The translations under genes were made by a program, and so were the position numbers. This document shows, piece by piece, positions 44,693-56,955 of a stretch of 59,681 bases of DNA. The notes beneath the pieces were generated by a model. The model saw only the letters and a program-made list of their open reading frames with translations, ran no database searches and was not told where the DNA came from. Numbering within the stretch: the first letter of the stretch is position 1; every line of letters begins with the position of its first letter. Source of the DNA: Gnetum montanum (taxonomy: Eukaryota; Streptophyta; Gnetopsida; Gnetales; Gnetaceae); NCBI GenBank assembly GCA_015680685.1, contig MNCI01011128.1, positions 247 through 59,927 on the forward strand. The letters are read 5' to 3'.

Positions 44693-44818
44693 AATGATGA
44701 ATTACAGTAATTTATTCAATTTGTTCAGTATATAACATGGCATTCTAAAGGATGGAATGATGAATTACTTTAATTTATTCAATTTGTTTAGTATATAACA
44801 TGACATTCTAAAAGAATG
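44693..44818. repeat. 63-bp tandem duplication
   Basis: Two adjacent copies beginning AATGATGAATTAC and containing TTTATTCAATTTGTT and GTATATAACATG, with a few mismatches. Non-coding. Confidence 0.85.
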
Positions 44819-45092
44819 GAAGTTGTGACTTCTATGATTATTTTTCAAGATCTTTAGACACTTACCGAGCAATAGCATAGAAAATGTACCTAGCACTAAG
44901 GAACAAATTATAAACATAACACCCCTCAACCTGGATCCCAAAAAACACCATCTAGGCCATTGCTTTGGTCTCCGCACATCATCGAGGCCATTGCTTTGGT
45001 CTTCGCCCTTTGCCCCTTTGTGCAACAAATCGCATACTTCCCTGTGTTAGACATAATCAAGCAATTCACAATTCATTAAAAGAAAGTGCCCA

Positions 45093-45290
45093 AAGACCAA
45101 AAGACAAACAAAGCAAATTTCTGCCTCCAACAATTCAAAAAAGTGAGTGAAGAAGAAAAACATATGACCAAAAAGACAAACAAAGCAAATTTGTGCCTCC
45201 AATAATTAAGATAAACAAAACAAAATTGTTTCTCCAACAATTCAAAAACACGAGTGAAAGGAAAAAAAATAGATGCCTAAAAAGACAAAT
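45093..45290. repeat. Imperfect tandem repeats with AAAGACAAACAAAGCAAATTT
   Basis: Three to four diverged units of about 60-75 bases, each with AAGACAAA(C/T)AAAGCA followed by TGCCTCCAA(C/T)AATT. Non-coding, next to an old LTR fragment. Confidence 0.6.
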
Positions 45291-45342
45291 AAAGCATAAG
45301 CATAATTATGCCTCCAATGATGACATTAGGAAAGCATACTCT

Positions 45343-45838
45343 TGATGAGCGACGAGTACCCTTGCGTGATCTAGTTGAATTTCGTGGATTTTGTCTTTCA
45401 GTACACTAGTCTCTACGAAGTGAAATTGTCGTTGTCTTCCCAATTACACTTGTAATATGCAAAGGTATGGTTAAGTGTAATTGAGGCATATGATTTTTAT
45501 TATTTTTATACACTTATGATATGCAAAGGTATGATTAAGTATAATCGAGGCAGGTTTTTATTATTTTTATGTTTTATATTTTGGGTGCTTAAAACAAAGG
45601 ATGGAAGGAATGAAGTAATTCAATTGCTAATTCAACCTAACTAACAACACCTAACTAATCCTAACATAAGCATCTGTTCCACTTGCTGTACACATCCTGA
45701 ACATGTTTGGCACTACTAGGTTACTAAATGTGAAGTGTTAGTGGGATTACCAAGCACTAAGCATATGCTCGAAGTGGGCGTACTTATGTGCTTAATTAAT
45801 CGCTACTTAATCTAGCTTAGTTTAGATTAATTAATTAT
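45343..45838 (-). mobile_element. Partial Athila-like LTR, split by a later insertion
   Basis: Starts TGATGAGCGACGAGTACCC and follows the family LTR for about 500 bases. It stops where the next LTR starts. The last five bases, ATTAT, are the expected target duplication of the element that begins at 45839. Confidence 0.8.
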
Positions 45839-46744
45839 TGATGAGTGGCGAGGTACCCCTATGCCCAACCATACAAATCACAAAGTGTTCATGCATGATC
45901 TGGTCAAATTCTGTGAACTTTATAGTTTTTGGTGCACTAGTCTTCTAGGAAGTGAATCTTGCCCTAAGGTCATTCATTGTCTTCCCAATTACACTTGTGA
46001 AGCTCAAAGGTATGGTTAATTGTAATCGAGACATGATTTTTATAATTTTATGTTTTATGTTCTTTGGTACTTGAAAAGAGAGATAAAGTAGTTTAATAAC
46101 TAATTTGATTTAACTAACTAACTAATCTCTAACTAGTCCTAACATAAGCATCTAGTCCCACTTTCCGTACACATTCTAAACCCACGTATCCACTGCTAGG
46201 TTACCAAGCGCTATGCCACTGGGTGCACCAAGCAATAATGTTTATAGGATTACCAAGCGGATGCGTGTTACACTCGAAGCGGTTGTACTTATGTAATTAA
46301 TTTATCATGCTTATCTCGCTTAATTACCTAATTAGCTTAATTACTAGAAAACATTGAATAAATAACTGAGAATATTAAATGCATAAATAAAACATTTAAA
46401 CTATCTAGAATGCTACAAGGTTTATCAAGACGTTCATCTTTATTGCCACACACACTGTTGTGCTTAAGTACAACAGTGCTTGAATAAAGATCCATACACT
46501 CAATGACTCTTGCTATGAGCACTCAAGAAAATATTCTAATTTTCAAATGGAAAAACTACAAGAGCTTTGCTACACTATGACTGACTAATGCCATAAATGT
46601 GGCTGGTGAGCATGTATTTATAAGCAAAAAATGGACCTTGCGTCGATGGGGCTATGTCAATGCATGAAACGATGCATCGACGAGGCTACGTTGATGGGGC
46701 CTAGTCAATGAGGCCTCATTGACATAGCCAACCATGACTCATCA
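45839..46744 (-). mobile_element. 3' LTR of the third Athila-like element (906 bp)
   Basis: TGATGAGTGGCGAGG at the left and GACTCATCA at the right, followed by the complement of the polypurine tract. A TATA-like TATAAATACATG reads on the minus strand near 46610. Confidence 0.87.
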
Positions 46745-46979
46745 TACCCCCATGACTGAATGAAAACTTGTCCTCAAGTTTCTTTACAAAATTGGGAAGG
46801 TATGGGATTATTAACTGACTCTAGACTCAACAAATTGACTTGACAAAACTAAGTGCCTGATTGTACAAATCAACATGTTACAAAAATTATGGTGTTCATG
46901 ACAAAAAATTGAATGCCATGACATGACTTTGCAAAATTGGATAGCATGTTCTTTAATGCTGTGAAGTCAGTTGGGAAGA

Positions 46980-49850
46980 TCAAATAGTCCCAAGCGGTGG
47001 AGGTTCCTCAGGCTTTGAAGGACCTTCACTTGCTTCAGGCATGTGCGGCGGTTGAGGCGGTTGCGGTTGTCTTGTTGCTACTACAACTTTTGGTGGGAGG
47101 CAAAAAGCTCTAGCAGTGCTTTCATTTTATTTTCCTTACTCCTAGGATTGTGCACAATCCATGCAGCTTCACCAATGTGGGTCAGAATGAGCACATCTCA
47201 AGGATAGGAAATCACTGGGAATAGATCCTTTGCATTGATGAACCAGGAAATGAATTATTTGCACTTGATGTTGAACACTTTGACTACATCTTTCAATTCT
47301 TGATAATCATTCATTCTCTTGGCCAAGTTCTTAGTAGTTGATTGTTAATTCATGAATCATGCCCTGAGAACTTTGAGTTTGGCATTTGCTATCTCAAGCT
47401 TTTGCTTGGTGTCCTTATGATGCTTGAACTCGGCCTACAACAAGTATGAGCTAGCCACTTGTTTTCCCAATTCTAACTATGGCCATTTGGTAGTCAACTT
47501 TGCCAAGTTTGCATAGCAAAAATTGGCCAATTCCATGTATTATGTCATTTCTTTAATTTGCAACTTTTTCAGGTAGATCTTCACTCTGTTATAGGCATTA
47601 ATGCCATCAATGATGGGCTGCCACAATTCTCTTCCTTGCTGGAGTTGTTGGAGGGCTTTATTTACTTTTGCCTTAGCCATTTGAATATGTTTCTCATTTA
47701 CCTCCTTCTATAAGCCAACCTGGTCTCTATAGTGATTTTTGACTCTTTCAAACTTGAGAGGCTCATTTTTCCAGGCGATGATCTCAATGGTAGACTTTTG
47801 GCATAAGGCTCAAACTTCCTCCATAGATAGATTTTGATTCTCCATGGTCAATTTTCTCAACTTAGTATTTACCCTAGCAAGTTGCTCCTACTATTGATGA
47901 ATGAATTCTTACATCTATTGCTTTTGTGTATCAACATTATGTAGGCCATGATTTTCTATGGTTAGTGATTCATTTTCCTAGTGCATCTAAAACAAGTCCT
48001 TTTGAATCAAGTAGGTTTTTGTTTCTGCTATAGATTGGTTAAAGATGGTTGTCACTATTTCCTCCTCAGCTTGTTTTAGTTGTTCTTGAAGTTGTTGAAA
48101 AGCTTCATCTCTGGTTGTTGCTAGGCTAAGGAGTGCAGAATCAGCAAAACAAGCATGCAATTCAGCAACTTCTGCAGCCAAGCATTGGTTTTGTGCTTAG
48201 GCTATTTCAAGTTGTCCTTCCAGGATGATGCACTTGCCCTTTGCTTCCAGTAGCTCTGACTAGGTTGCAGTGATGTTGTTTGGAAAATTGAAGATATCTA
48301 GAATCGGTTGCTTGGTCCCTACTAGTCAGTCTAGTAATTCTTCATGTTGGGCTACATTCAATCATCCATTGACCATGCCTGTGGATGTTTGCACATCTTA
48401 AAGTGTATATATGTTTGGTACAGACATTGTAGGTGCATTAAGCACTTTAGCGATTTAGTTAGCGACTACTTCAACAGTGGTCTCCTACCTTTGGTGTTGC
48501 ATCACCAGTACAGTTGCACCCTTGCCCTCCTCCAAATGCATCGAAACAAAGGCAACATTCCTAGATATTTTTGGGAGTAAATGTATTAAGATAAAGATAT
48601 TTTCACCTCTCAGGCATTAGGACCTGACCTTGTGGGAAATTACGTTCATTGAGCAAAGAACATTAGGCCACCTCTTTCCATCTGGCTAATTGTTTGAGAC
48701 ACCTCATGAAGATGAATTATCATAGGTTGATATACAGATGGATCTCTGCCACTTGTTCCTACACGCTGTTCCTACTCAAGCAAGAGCTGTTCTCAGATTT
48801 TGTGTAAGTGCTCAATGGTTGCGTGGGCCTTCAATGTTGTTTCTTGAGTAGGTAATGGAGGTGGCAACTATTGCTCCCATTCTTTAGTCATGGTAGGTTT
48901 CATGTCCTTCATTATTTTAGACCACGATGTCAAAGAAGCATGCTTGATCATGTCATTTGCATAGTAGATGATCCCTACCCTTTTGCAAAGTTTTTAGAGG
49001 AGGCATGAAAAAGGCAGGGTTTTCCTTCCATGTTCATTTTTTTTAAAGCACTTCTTGATCTGTAAATAGATTAGTTGTGGAAGGTTTGTTAGAAATGTCC
49101 TGCTTAGAGTAATGCATGTTTGGGCGAAAAAGGTAGTTACCTTATTGGGCCTCACCATTGGATTTGGGTGATATGCCACGATTTTGAAGTATATGTGTTC
49201 TACTAGTGTAAGTGCACCGAACTCCTCATGGTTGACCCTGTAATGCCACTGGGTCCACTTCTTTTTGGCCTTAGGATCAGCTTGTGTTGACAGCTCTGCT
49301 AGTTGTGTCCTAGGATCATAGTGCCTAAGTGATAGTTTTGGTAGGGTAGGACACTTGAATACCTTTGATTTTCACTATGGAGCTCGCCCTTCTATTGTTC
49401 CAAAAGAGGTACATTTCTCCCATGTACCATTCCCCACTAGAAGTGATGACTAGTCGCATGGGAGAAGTTTCCAATTGTGTTTTCACCTCTGTTGAAGCAT
49501 GTTCTAAAAATGGCTCAACGTTTAGTTCCTGGAGAACTAAGCATTGGATATCATGGGGCCTGATGATGTCAAGGCATACTTGTGTTAGTGTGACTTCAAG
49601 CCTTGGTATGGGTCTTGGTGCTTCCCCTTGATACGATTGTTTTGATGGAACTTCTTCTTTAGGAATCTGCTGAACAAATTTCACTTCGGGCTCCTCTTGA
49701 AAAGGTCTTTTTGCATGGGTTACCTTTGGCGACTCTTGGGCTGGTTCTTGTTGGCCCCTTCAGTTTTGGGCCATTTGTCCCTTGGTTGAGAGGGTCCTCC
49801 CTCCTGTGGTCATTTTGGTCTCGGTGCCATTGGTAATCACAACATGACCA
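46980..49850 (-). pseudogene. Unrecognised extra ORF between pol and 3' LTR (copy 2)
   Basis: About 950 codons on the minus strand, broken by stops but collinear with 16483-19290. From the N-terminus: VKFVQQIPKEE, LEVTLTQVCL, WYMGEMYLFWNNRR with VKIKGI (about 49430-49350), HIYFKIVAYHPNPMVRPNKV, NLPQLIYLQIKKCFKKNE (about 49090-49040), a Glu/Gln/Ala-rich coiled-coil-like segment (48181-47990, for example FQQLQEQLKQAEEEI), and a Pro/Gln-rich end (RQPQPPQPP) terminating PLGTI at the stop 46980-46982. It matches no family I know with confidence. The location suggests the env-like or third ORF of the Athila lineage. Confidence 0.72.
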
Positions 49851-51720
49851 TAGGTTAGCAATTGTTGTGTAACATGAAATAATGGGATACCTTATCTCCT
49901 TAGGATAGTTACACTTGGCTAAGTTGTGATTATGGTTGATTTAATCAATTTTAATTATTATTTTATTTATGTTTTAATGTTAATAAGTCATTCTAGAGGT
50001 TGTTGGAATAGTTAACTCTCAAAATTCGATGGTTTCATATCATTGTATTCATTAACCCTTTGGGGAATTAGAAGAATTTTCAAAAAATTTCATCGGAAAC
50101 CTTATTGTTTGTGGCCCCCATGATGAAGAGCTTACCTTCAATAGCTATAGAATCAAAGAATTGAGTGATTTGGACAAATGGTTGGGAAGTCATGGGCTCT
50201 AGAAGGTTTTAGGCTCTGAAAAATGGCAAAACTCCCCTTGTGTTGTGAAGCAGATAATAAAAAATTTCAAGGTATGCAATGGTATTTATAAAATTTTTGG
50301 CATGCATCGATGTGGCCTAGTTGACAAGGTCAACTACCTCGACTGGGCTTAGTCAATGCAGTTGTTGACCATTGTAGACTTTTGTTGACTTTGGTCAAAC
50401 TTCCAAAATACAAGAGGTTTTTGAGTGAAATTGGGGTCAAATGGAAGCCCAAAAAGACACGAACATGATGAAAATAGCAGAAGAGGGTATTGGAGTTCAA
50501 AAAATTAAGAAAATTGAGAAAATAGTTTGGAGAATGAATATTATAGGAGTCTAAGTAGCACTTTGCGGGATACACAATGAAATATGTGAAAGATAAGATT
50601 GTAGCAATGTCTAAAGTAAGAAACTTAACTAACCAAGCCAAAAGATATACAAGTGGGTCCTCCCCATAGCAAGCACATGTCCTTTTTTCCCTTGCATAAC
50701 CTCAACGAGGGGTTTGTGGGCTCCACAGTTGATTAATGGTCATGAAAGTTAAGGACCAACCAGAAAGAATCTATCTAAGAATTCCAACACGTCAAACTAA
50801 GACATCGAGCATAACATAGAAACTAGAAGTGAGGTGAGGTATGGTAGCATAGATGGATGACTAAGAAGGTGGGATGGAATTTTAAATTGAGGTCATAAAA
50901 AGTCCCTTGTGGAGTTTGTGTTTAAAATGACCTAAAAAAATCTATCCTTAGTCCCATAACCAGTGCTTGTAGCCCGTTTATTTTTCTAAGGGGTGTGCTT
51001 TGAATTTCCATCATGTGTTTTTATTTTTATTTTTTTCTTCTTTGGATGGGAACAACACCATGCAAAGAATTTATTTGACTTCTTGTTATTGGAACATGGA
51101 ACAGTAAGTAATTAATGAAAACACTCAAGCACTTGAGTAAGTAGAAGAGTACAAAGAGTATCGAGTTCCCTTGAAGTCATACCCTATACAAACCTTTGAA
51201 TCTTTCCCAATTCTAGAAACTACCAAGGTTACCAATTTATTAAAAGTTTCTCTAATGGAAGGGACCTCAAACTTCCAAAATAAGGAAAACCATAGAGTTT
51301 GTGAATGAGTGGATGCCATGGACTCACTGCCTATTCCATGAAAAATAAACCATGTCAAAGTTATTAGACATTAAAATTCAAAAATAAAAACCAAACATTG
51401 ACAATCACAACATTAAGCACAAACCATCATTAGTAAACAACAACAATGGCATTGTGTCCTACAGTAATAAAGCACTTTTATTAGCAAAAATGATGAAAAG
51501 TGACACACCAAAACACAATAAAGTAAAATATAGAAAAAAGTATAAAATGTTCAAGAAAGATAAAATATACTAACAATGTTGTAAAATAAAAAATTGAGAA
51601 AACTAATAGAATAAAAAACCAAAGAAAAAGATCAAAATCAACAAAGTATAAAACAAAAACAAAAATACATAAAACAAAAGTGAAAAACTAAGGAGCCATA
51701 TGGATGGTTAGCACAGATGA
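49851..51720 (-). other. 3' UTR of the third Athila-like element
   Basis: Shares ordered blocks with 19291-21156 and 32312-34231: CTCCCCATAGCAAGCACATG (about 50660), CAGTGCTTGTAGCCC (about 50960), AAGGGGTGTGCTTTGAAT (about 50990), and AAAACAAAA-rich sequence near 51590-51690 just after the end of pol. No gene. Confidence 0.7.
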
Positions 51721-53300
51721 CCATCTCCCTCATAACTGAGTTGGAAGGAGGAGATTTGAAAAATTGAACATGGTTGTCCATCCATTGAGGTGGTAGTTGC
51801 ACTAGCTTATCTTAGTTCTAAGAAAGGTTTCACTTGTTGGATGTTGACCAAGTACTTTTTATTTGGGCTCTTAGGCTTGTAGATTAACATGGCCCCAGAG
51901 GGAAAGGTTTAATCAATTATATAAGGTCCTTTTCACAACATTTGTAACTTTGTCTTCTAGGGTACGTGTGTGGGGTTCCAGTAGAGAACCTTATCTCCTA
52001 GTTGAAAATTCACTTTTCATATTTTGAGGTCATGACCTTGCTTGTTAAATGCCTCACGCACCTCATTCAAAGATAGGGCCACTAATAATTTTTCATCTAG
52101 CATGTTGAGGTTGATCAGTCTTTCTTTCTGTGCTAGACTTAGGTCAATATTTAGATCACAGGTAGTTGAGAGTGTACGGAACTTGGATTGAATCAAGAGC
52201 ATTGGAAGTTTTTCGTACACTAGCTTGTAGGAGGAGTAGCTAATAGAAAGTTTCCATGTTGAGCAATGGGCCTAGAGGGCATTGTTCAGTTTTGTGCTCT
52301 AATCTCGCTTATATTTGTTGATGGTCCTTATTAGGATCTTTGTGATATCCCTATTAGTTACCTCTACTTGACTGTTGGCTTGGGGATGATAGGGTGTTAA
52401 TTTATGTTCAACCCCAAGCATTGCATAAGTTTTCAAAAAGTGGCACTTGTAAAGTAAGTTCCATTGTTAGAAATTAGTGCACATGGCACCCTACACCTAT
52501 TTACAACATGTTTTTGTACAAATCTAGTAGTAGTAGATAATGTATAATCAGTAACAGCTACTGCTTCTATCCATTTGGTGCAGTAGTTGACTTCTACAAC
52601 GATATATGCCTTTCCACTGGACATGGGTGTGATGGGACCTATGAAGTCTATGCTCCATATGTCAAAGGGCTTCAATGGTTAAATCCACTATTGAGGACCC
52701 TCCATACGCATAGTCATCCCATCATCTCTTTAACAATGCTCACAAGATCGACAAGTGGACATCCTTGAAGATTATAGCCTAATAGTATCTTGCCATTAGG
52801 GTTTTTATGCTTGTTTGTCTCCCTGCATAGTGGCCTCGACAAGGGCCCTTGTGAGCATCCTAGAGAATGTGTAGTTGATTTGTATTAGGGACACACCAAT
52901 GAACTAGGCCATTAGCACACACCTTGTACAGGTGTCCATTCATTTCCATGAAGTGTTTGGCCCGATGAAGAAATTATCACTTTTTTCTAAAGTCAAGATC
53001 TTGTGGCATCTCTTGAGTGAGAAGATAGGTGAGGATGCCATTGTACCATGTTAGTTCTACAAGAACTTGGTCATTTATTACTCTTATAAAGAGGATTTTA
53101 TTTGGAAATTAATTAGAGAGTAGACTCTCCTCCTCTTTATTATCCCATCTTAACCGAGAGAGATGGTCAGCGACCATGTTTTGAATCCTTTTCTGATCTA
53201 CCATCGTGAGATCAAATTCTTGCAAGATTACAAGATCGAATTCTTGCAAGATTACAAGCCATTGTATGATACAGGGGCTCATCATTGGCTTATTCATTAG
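51721..53300 (-). pseudogene. RNase H and integrase of the third Athila-like element
   Basis: RNase H end (MMSPCIIQW...LTMVDQKR...HLSRLRWD, 53290-53130) contains an in-frame repeat of VILQEFDL caused by a short tandem duplication at about 53195-53250. The integrase core shows IWSIDFIGPI (first Asp), ISNNGTYF where DNG is expected, and a C-terminal part to about 51721. Several stops. It would join the missing RT upstream, beyond the insertion at 53301. Confidence 0.85.
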
Positions 53301-54191
53301 TAATGGGATGTGATATCGCATGGGCTGCGATATCGCATACATGATATCGCGTCCACCATGATATTGCATACGTGATATCATGTCCGCTACGATATTGCAT
53401 TCCCCACGATATTGCGTCTTCCCCTATGATATCGCGTATGCGATATCGCAGTGTGCTGCCAAATCTATAAATAAGAGGCGACTCTCCCTTGTTTCTCATT
53501 CTAGGCCTAGACTGTAGCAAAACTCTGGTATTTTTACCTCTCAAGAGATAGAATAATTTCCATGTGCCAGCAGTAGGAGCTCCAAAGTGAACGGATCTTT
53601 ATTCGAGCAAATATTATACCTGAACACAAGTTTGTGTATGGAAAGAAAGAAAAACTTCTTAGATAAACCTTGCAGTGCATGGACTAAGCTATATAGGACT
53701 TTATTTACTGTTATTTATTATTTATTGTTTAAATGCTTCATTAGTTGATTAATTCTCTCTCAACCCTTCTCTCCTAGTTAAGTGCATTCAGTACGACCGC
53801 TTCGAGCACATGCGTTAAGCTTGGTGATCCTAGTAATGAATAACATTTGGTAACCAAGGTTGCATTGGTTCAGGGTGTGAACAATAAGTGGGAATAGATA
53901 CTTATGCTAGGTTAATTAAGACTTAGTTAGTTAAAGTTAGTTAATTAGTCTCTTCACCCTTCACCTCATTAGCATACGAGATAAAAATTGAAAAGACATA
54001 AAAATCATATGCCTCAAACTTACTTAACCATACAACCGTGAAAAATACAAGTAAGTTTGGGAAGACAATGAATGATTAACCTTAAGTGTTCCATGAGGTG
54101 TGTAGGCACTTAGTCTATGGAGTTTGATCGGATCGCATGTGTAATGCTCGTATTCGTATGGTTGAGTGTAGGGGTACCTCACCACTCATCA
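53301..54191 (+). mobile_element. 5' LTR of the fourth Athila-like element (891 bp)
   Basis: Decayed start TAATGGGATG (family TGATGAGAC) and intact end CCACTCATCA. U3 is packed with about nine GCGATATCGC-type palindromes (53309-53455), followed by a TATA box, CTATAAATAAGAGG (about 53466). Confidence 0.88.
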
Positions 54192-54210
54192 TTGGCGCCA
54201 TTTCCAGGGA
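54192..54210 (+). other. Primer-binding site, tRNA-Asp type
   Basis: TTGGCGCCATTTCCAGGGA directly follows the LTR. It matches the plant tRNA-Asp complement over its first eight bases and partly beyond. Confidence 0.85.
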
Positions 54211-54335
54211 CTAAGTTGTTTGTGCACTAAGTCGAACATAGGAAATTATCCACATCATTGGGAGCTTAAACGAACCCTTAGGGTTAATTAAAAAAAAATT
54301 ATATAATGGTTAATTAGCACACCGAATAAGACACA

Positions 54336-55577
54336 ATGTCTTCTTCTTCTTATAAGAGCACTTCACCACCTAGGGATCACACTAGAGACAATCGGCGGCA
54401 CCAAACACATAACCAAAAATCGCCAGTTCCTCAATAGTATCGAGTGGTATATACTCATCACGATGAGTATATACCCAATTTTGTTTTTATCCTCCATCAG
54501 GATGAACAACTACATTGGAGAGACTTTCAAGGTAACATAGTGTTACCTCCAGATCGGGTAGTCCCTAACATGATTATTCATGCTCTTGCACAGATAGGAA
54601 TGACAGAATTATATGCTGAATATGTTGTAGAAGATTATGACATAAGGGATTACCATTCCACAGCAGTGCAACATCTAAGGGACTTGAGGCAGGAGAGCCA
54701 CCATACATTGTTGAAGGGCAAAGGGGTCCCGCATGTCCTAAGTAAAATTGGAGATGGTGAACCACTTATAACGGGTTCTTCATCAAATGATGTTCCTCCT
54801 CCTAACAATAGTAAGGACGTGGGGTATTAGAACCTATGCTCCATGATACACAACCCTGATTCTGATCCCAGTTAATGCCAATTGTTCACTGAGGGAACAA
54901 AAACACATGACAAGGATGGGCATTCAGATTGTCATCACGATCGGGGCTGTAGCCACAGAAGAGAGGGTAAGAAACATCGTCATGGCGATGGTTCTTCTTC
55001 TTCTTCCCCTTCATCACATCATTCACCCTCTCCTTCCACATCAGGGCATAGTCATAAAGAGCATAATGGTGAGGATAAGGATAAGCAAAATGAGAGACCT
55101 AGACGAGAGAGTTGAGAGAGAGGTTGAGGGTATTCGAGAGAATCTAGACATGAAAGAAGGGAAAGTAGGGAACCACGTAGGCATCATAGATGTCATGAAA
55201 GAGATGATCATGATGAACCCCTACTTGCCACCCAAAGTATGTTAGATATTATGAAGGCAGTTAGGATACCTACAAGGCATCAGAAAGATAGCCGGATCAA
55301 GCGATTAGACATGAATAATATCCCACGCTTCAAAGGGGGATACAATGCTGATCCGTAGAATCATTTACAGGCATTCCACGATGCCTGTGCCTTGCAAAAT
55401 ATTGAGAATGAGTGGAAAAAGTTAAAGTTGTTCACTAGGACACTCATAAAAGAAGCAGAGAGTTGGTACCAGTCCTTAGAACCGGAAATGATTAGGAGGT
55501 GGAGTACGATGTTAGAATTTTTTAACGATAAATACCAAACGTACTACAGAGTGTCTAACTTGCGTAAGTAGATCCCC
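54336..55577 (+). pseudogene. gag: Athila-like gag, truncated
   Basis: Starts at ATG 54336 (MSSSSSYKS). It carries HHDEYIPNFVFILHQDEQ, GNIVLPPDR, a Ser/His-rich segment and the capsid core NNIPRFKGGYNADP, all aligned with the intact gag at 34232-37603. Stops include TAG at 54828-54830 and 55569-55571, both at positions that are CAG in the intact copy. The coding match ends at SNLRK. Confidence 0.88.
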
Positions 55578-56955
55578 ATAGAGTGTAACCTTTAAAAAAA
55601 TTGCAAAAATTTCAAACTATTGGCTATGCTATTTGTAGAGCATAACACTTGAGAAAATCAAAGTTTTTCTATCTTATGATACTCTTGTGAGTGTACCTTT
55701 CAAATCTTAACATGATAGCCATGACCCTCATGGTCACCCTACCCACTTCGTTACGCTTTGCATTCATGTCTTCTAGTTGTCTCGATCATGGCCAAAATAA
55801 ACAAAAAACAATTATGCACAGAAACCATTCCAACCCTATCCTGCACCATGCGTAGTATGCCGAAAACCCTTATTCCACATCTCGTGTAGTAAAAAGAAAA
55901 CCCTTGTCCCACACCATGCATGGTGCATAGGACAAAGTCATGCACAAAAAATCAAAAAATCTAGAAACCCACAAAAGTCCATCATGTTCACTCCCTCTTC
56001 CTAGCTGTGATCACCATGGTAGTCATGGTGGTGGTGGTTATCCTTGGCTAGGGTAGGCCACCTCTAAGATCCCAAAACCCAGAAGTAAAAAAAGAAAAAG
56101 AATAAAATAATAAGTGTAGAGTGTAGCACCTTATCTTTCCAATGGTGTCTCCCTTCGGTCCTTAATGCATGCCCTAGGAAGGTGCCTCAATGCACGTTCA
56201 CCCTCATCCATGTTGGTGAGGCTAGGGTGTTGGCGTTCACTGTGGCATGTCATGGTCAATGGTTATCTACGCTTTTTCTTTCCTCTTCTACTTTGCTACA
56301 CTCTACCTCCTCTTCTTTGCTATGCTCTGATTTCCTTCGCCTTGGCCGCACTATGCTCGATGACTATTTATTTTAGCTTTTAAAAATGACAAGTTCACTA
56401 TGGTAAAAACTCCTATTTATACTTTTCTGTGGTGAAGGAAACATCACCCCTTTGGGTAGTATCCCATGTCCCATGTGTAACATAGGATGAGTGTAGCACC
56501 TAGAGTTAGAAAAATTTTCTAACTTTTCCAGCATTTCAAGACTTAGAATTTTTTTTGCATTTTTTTTGATTGCCTAGTAAATGCCCAGCTTAATCCCACA
56601 TTCAAAACCTTCCCAGCCTTGCATCCTGCATGATCCATGATCTGCTAAAACCTTAAATTGGTAGTCCTAGGGCCAACCAAGGCCCCAAAATTAGTTTCTA
56701 CACTTACTTATCGGATCCCACAATCGCACAGTTAGGCAAATTTTTAGCATTTTTTCCTCATCTTATGCATTTTACTTTATTAAGACATGTGCTGCTTGAC
56801 AATTTTCTGGTTGTTTTGTAGGATTCTTGGTAGAAGTGCAACATGAGCACATATGAACGTCTCCATTTACCTTTGGTCTTAACTAGACCTTATGGAAATT
56901 CCATGTGATGCATAAACACCGAATGCCTAGACTTTGAGCCCATGGATTGTGACAC
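55578..56955. other. Unassigned sequence between two retroelement remnants
   Basis: No retroelement motif or gene recognised. It contains short direct repeats with CACCATGC (about 55843-55925). TTTTGTAGGATTCTTGG near 56815 looks like a splice acceptor upstream of the Tat-like pol; Ogre-type Tat elements splice an intron before RT, but this alone is weak evidence. Confidence 0.4.

Larger units (their letters stand above)
43724..45342. other. 3' flank of the NINJA/AFP-like gene
   Basis: GC content falls within about 200 bases of the stop codon. AATGAAATATC near 43902 may serve polyadenylation. No further gene is supported; open frames up to 134 codons (44102-44506) have no recognisable motif. 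Tandem repeats occur at 44693-44818 and about 45093-45290. Confidence 0.55.
45839..53300 (-). mobile_element. Third Athila-like element, minus strand, interrupted in RNase H
   Basis: Right to left on the minus strand: RNase H and integrase (53300-51721), 3' UTR (51720-49851), the extra ORF (49850-46980), a polypurine tract (complement of TACCCCCATGAC at 46745) and the 3' LTR. It has the same architecture as the element at 15416-28480. The 5' half is displaced by the insertion at 53301 and is not found in the window. Confidence 0.86.
53301..55577 (+). mobile_element. Fourth Athila-like element, plus strand, 5' LTR and gag only
   Basis: 5' LTR (53301-54191), tRNA-Asp primer site and an interrupted gag that ends abruptly at about 55577 within the capsid core (after SNLRK). 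It is inserted into RNase H of the minus-strand element, after ATTAG (53296-53300). Protease and pol are not found downstream. Confidence 0.87.

Noticed and set aside
55751-56383. Short frames and possible LTR between 55578 and 56955
   Set aside because: No direct-repeat partner, primer site or polypurine tract could be found, and the frames carry no motif.
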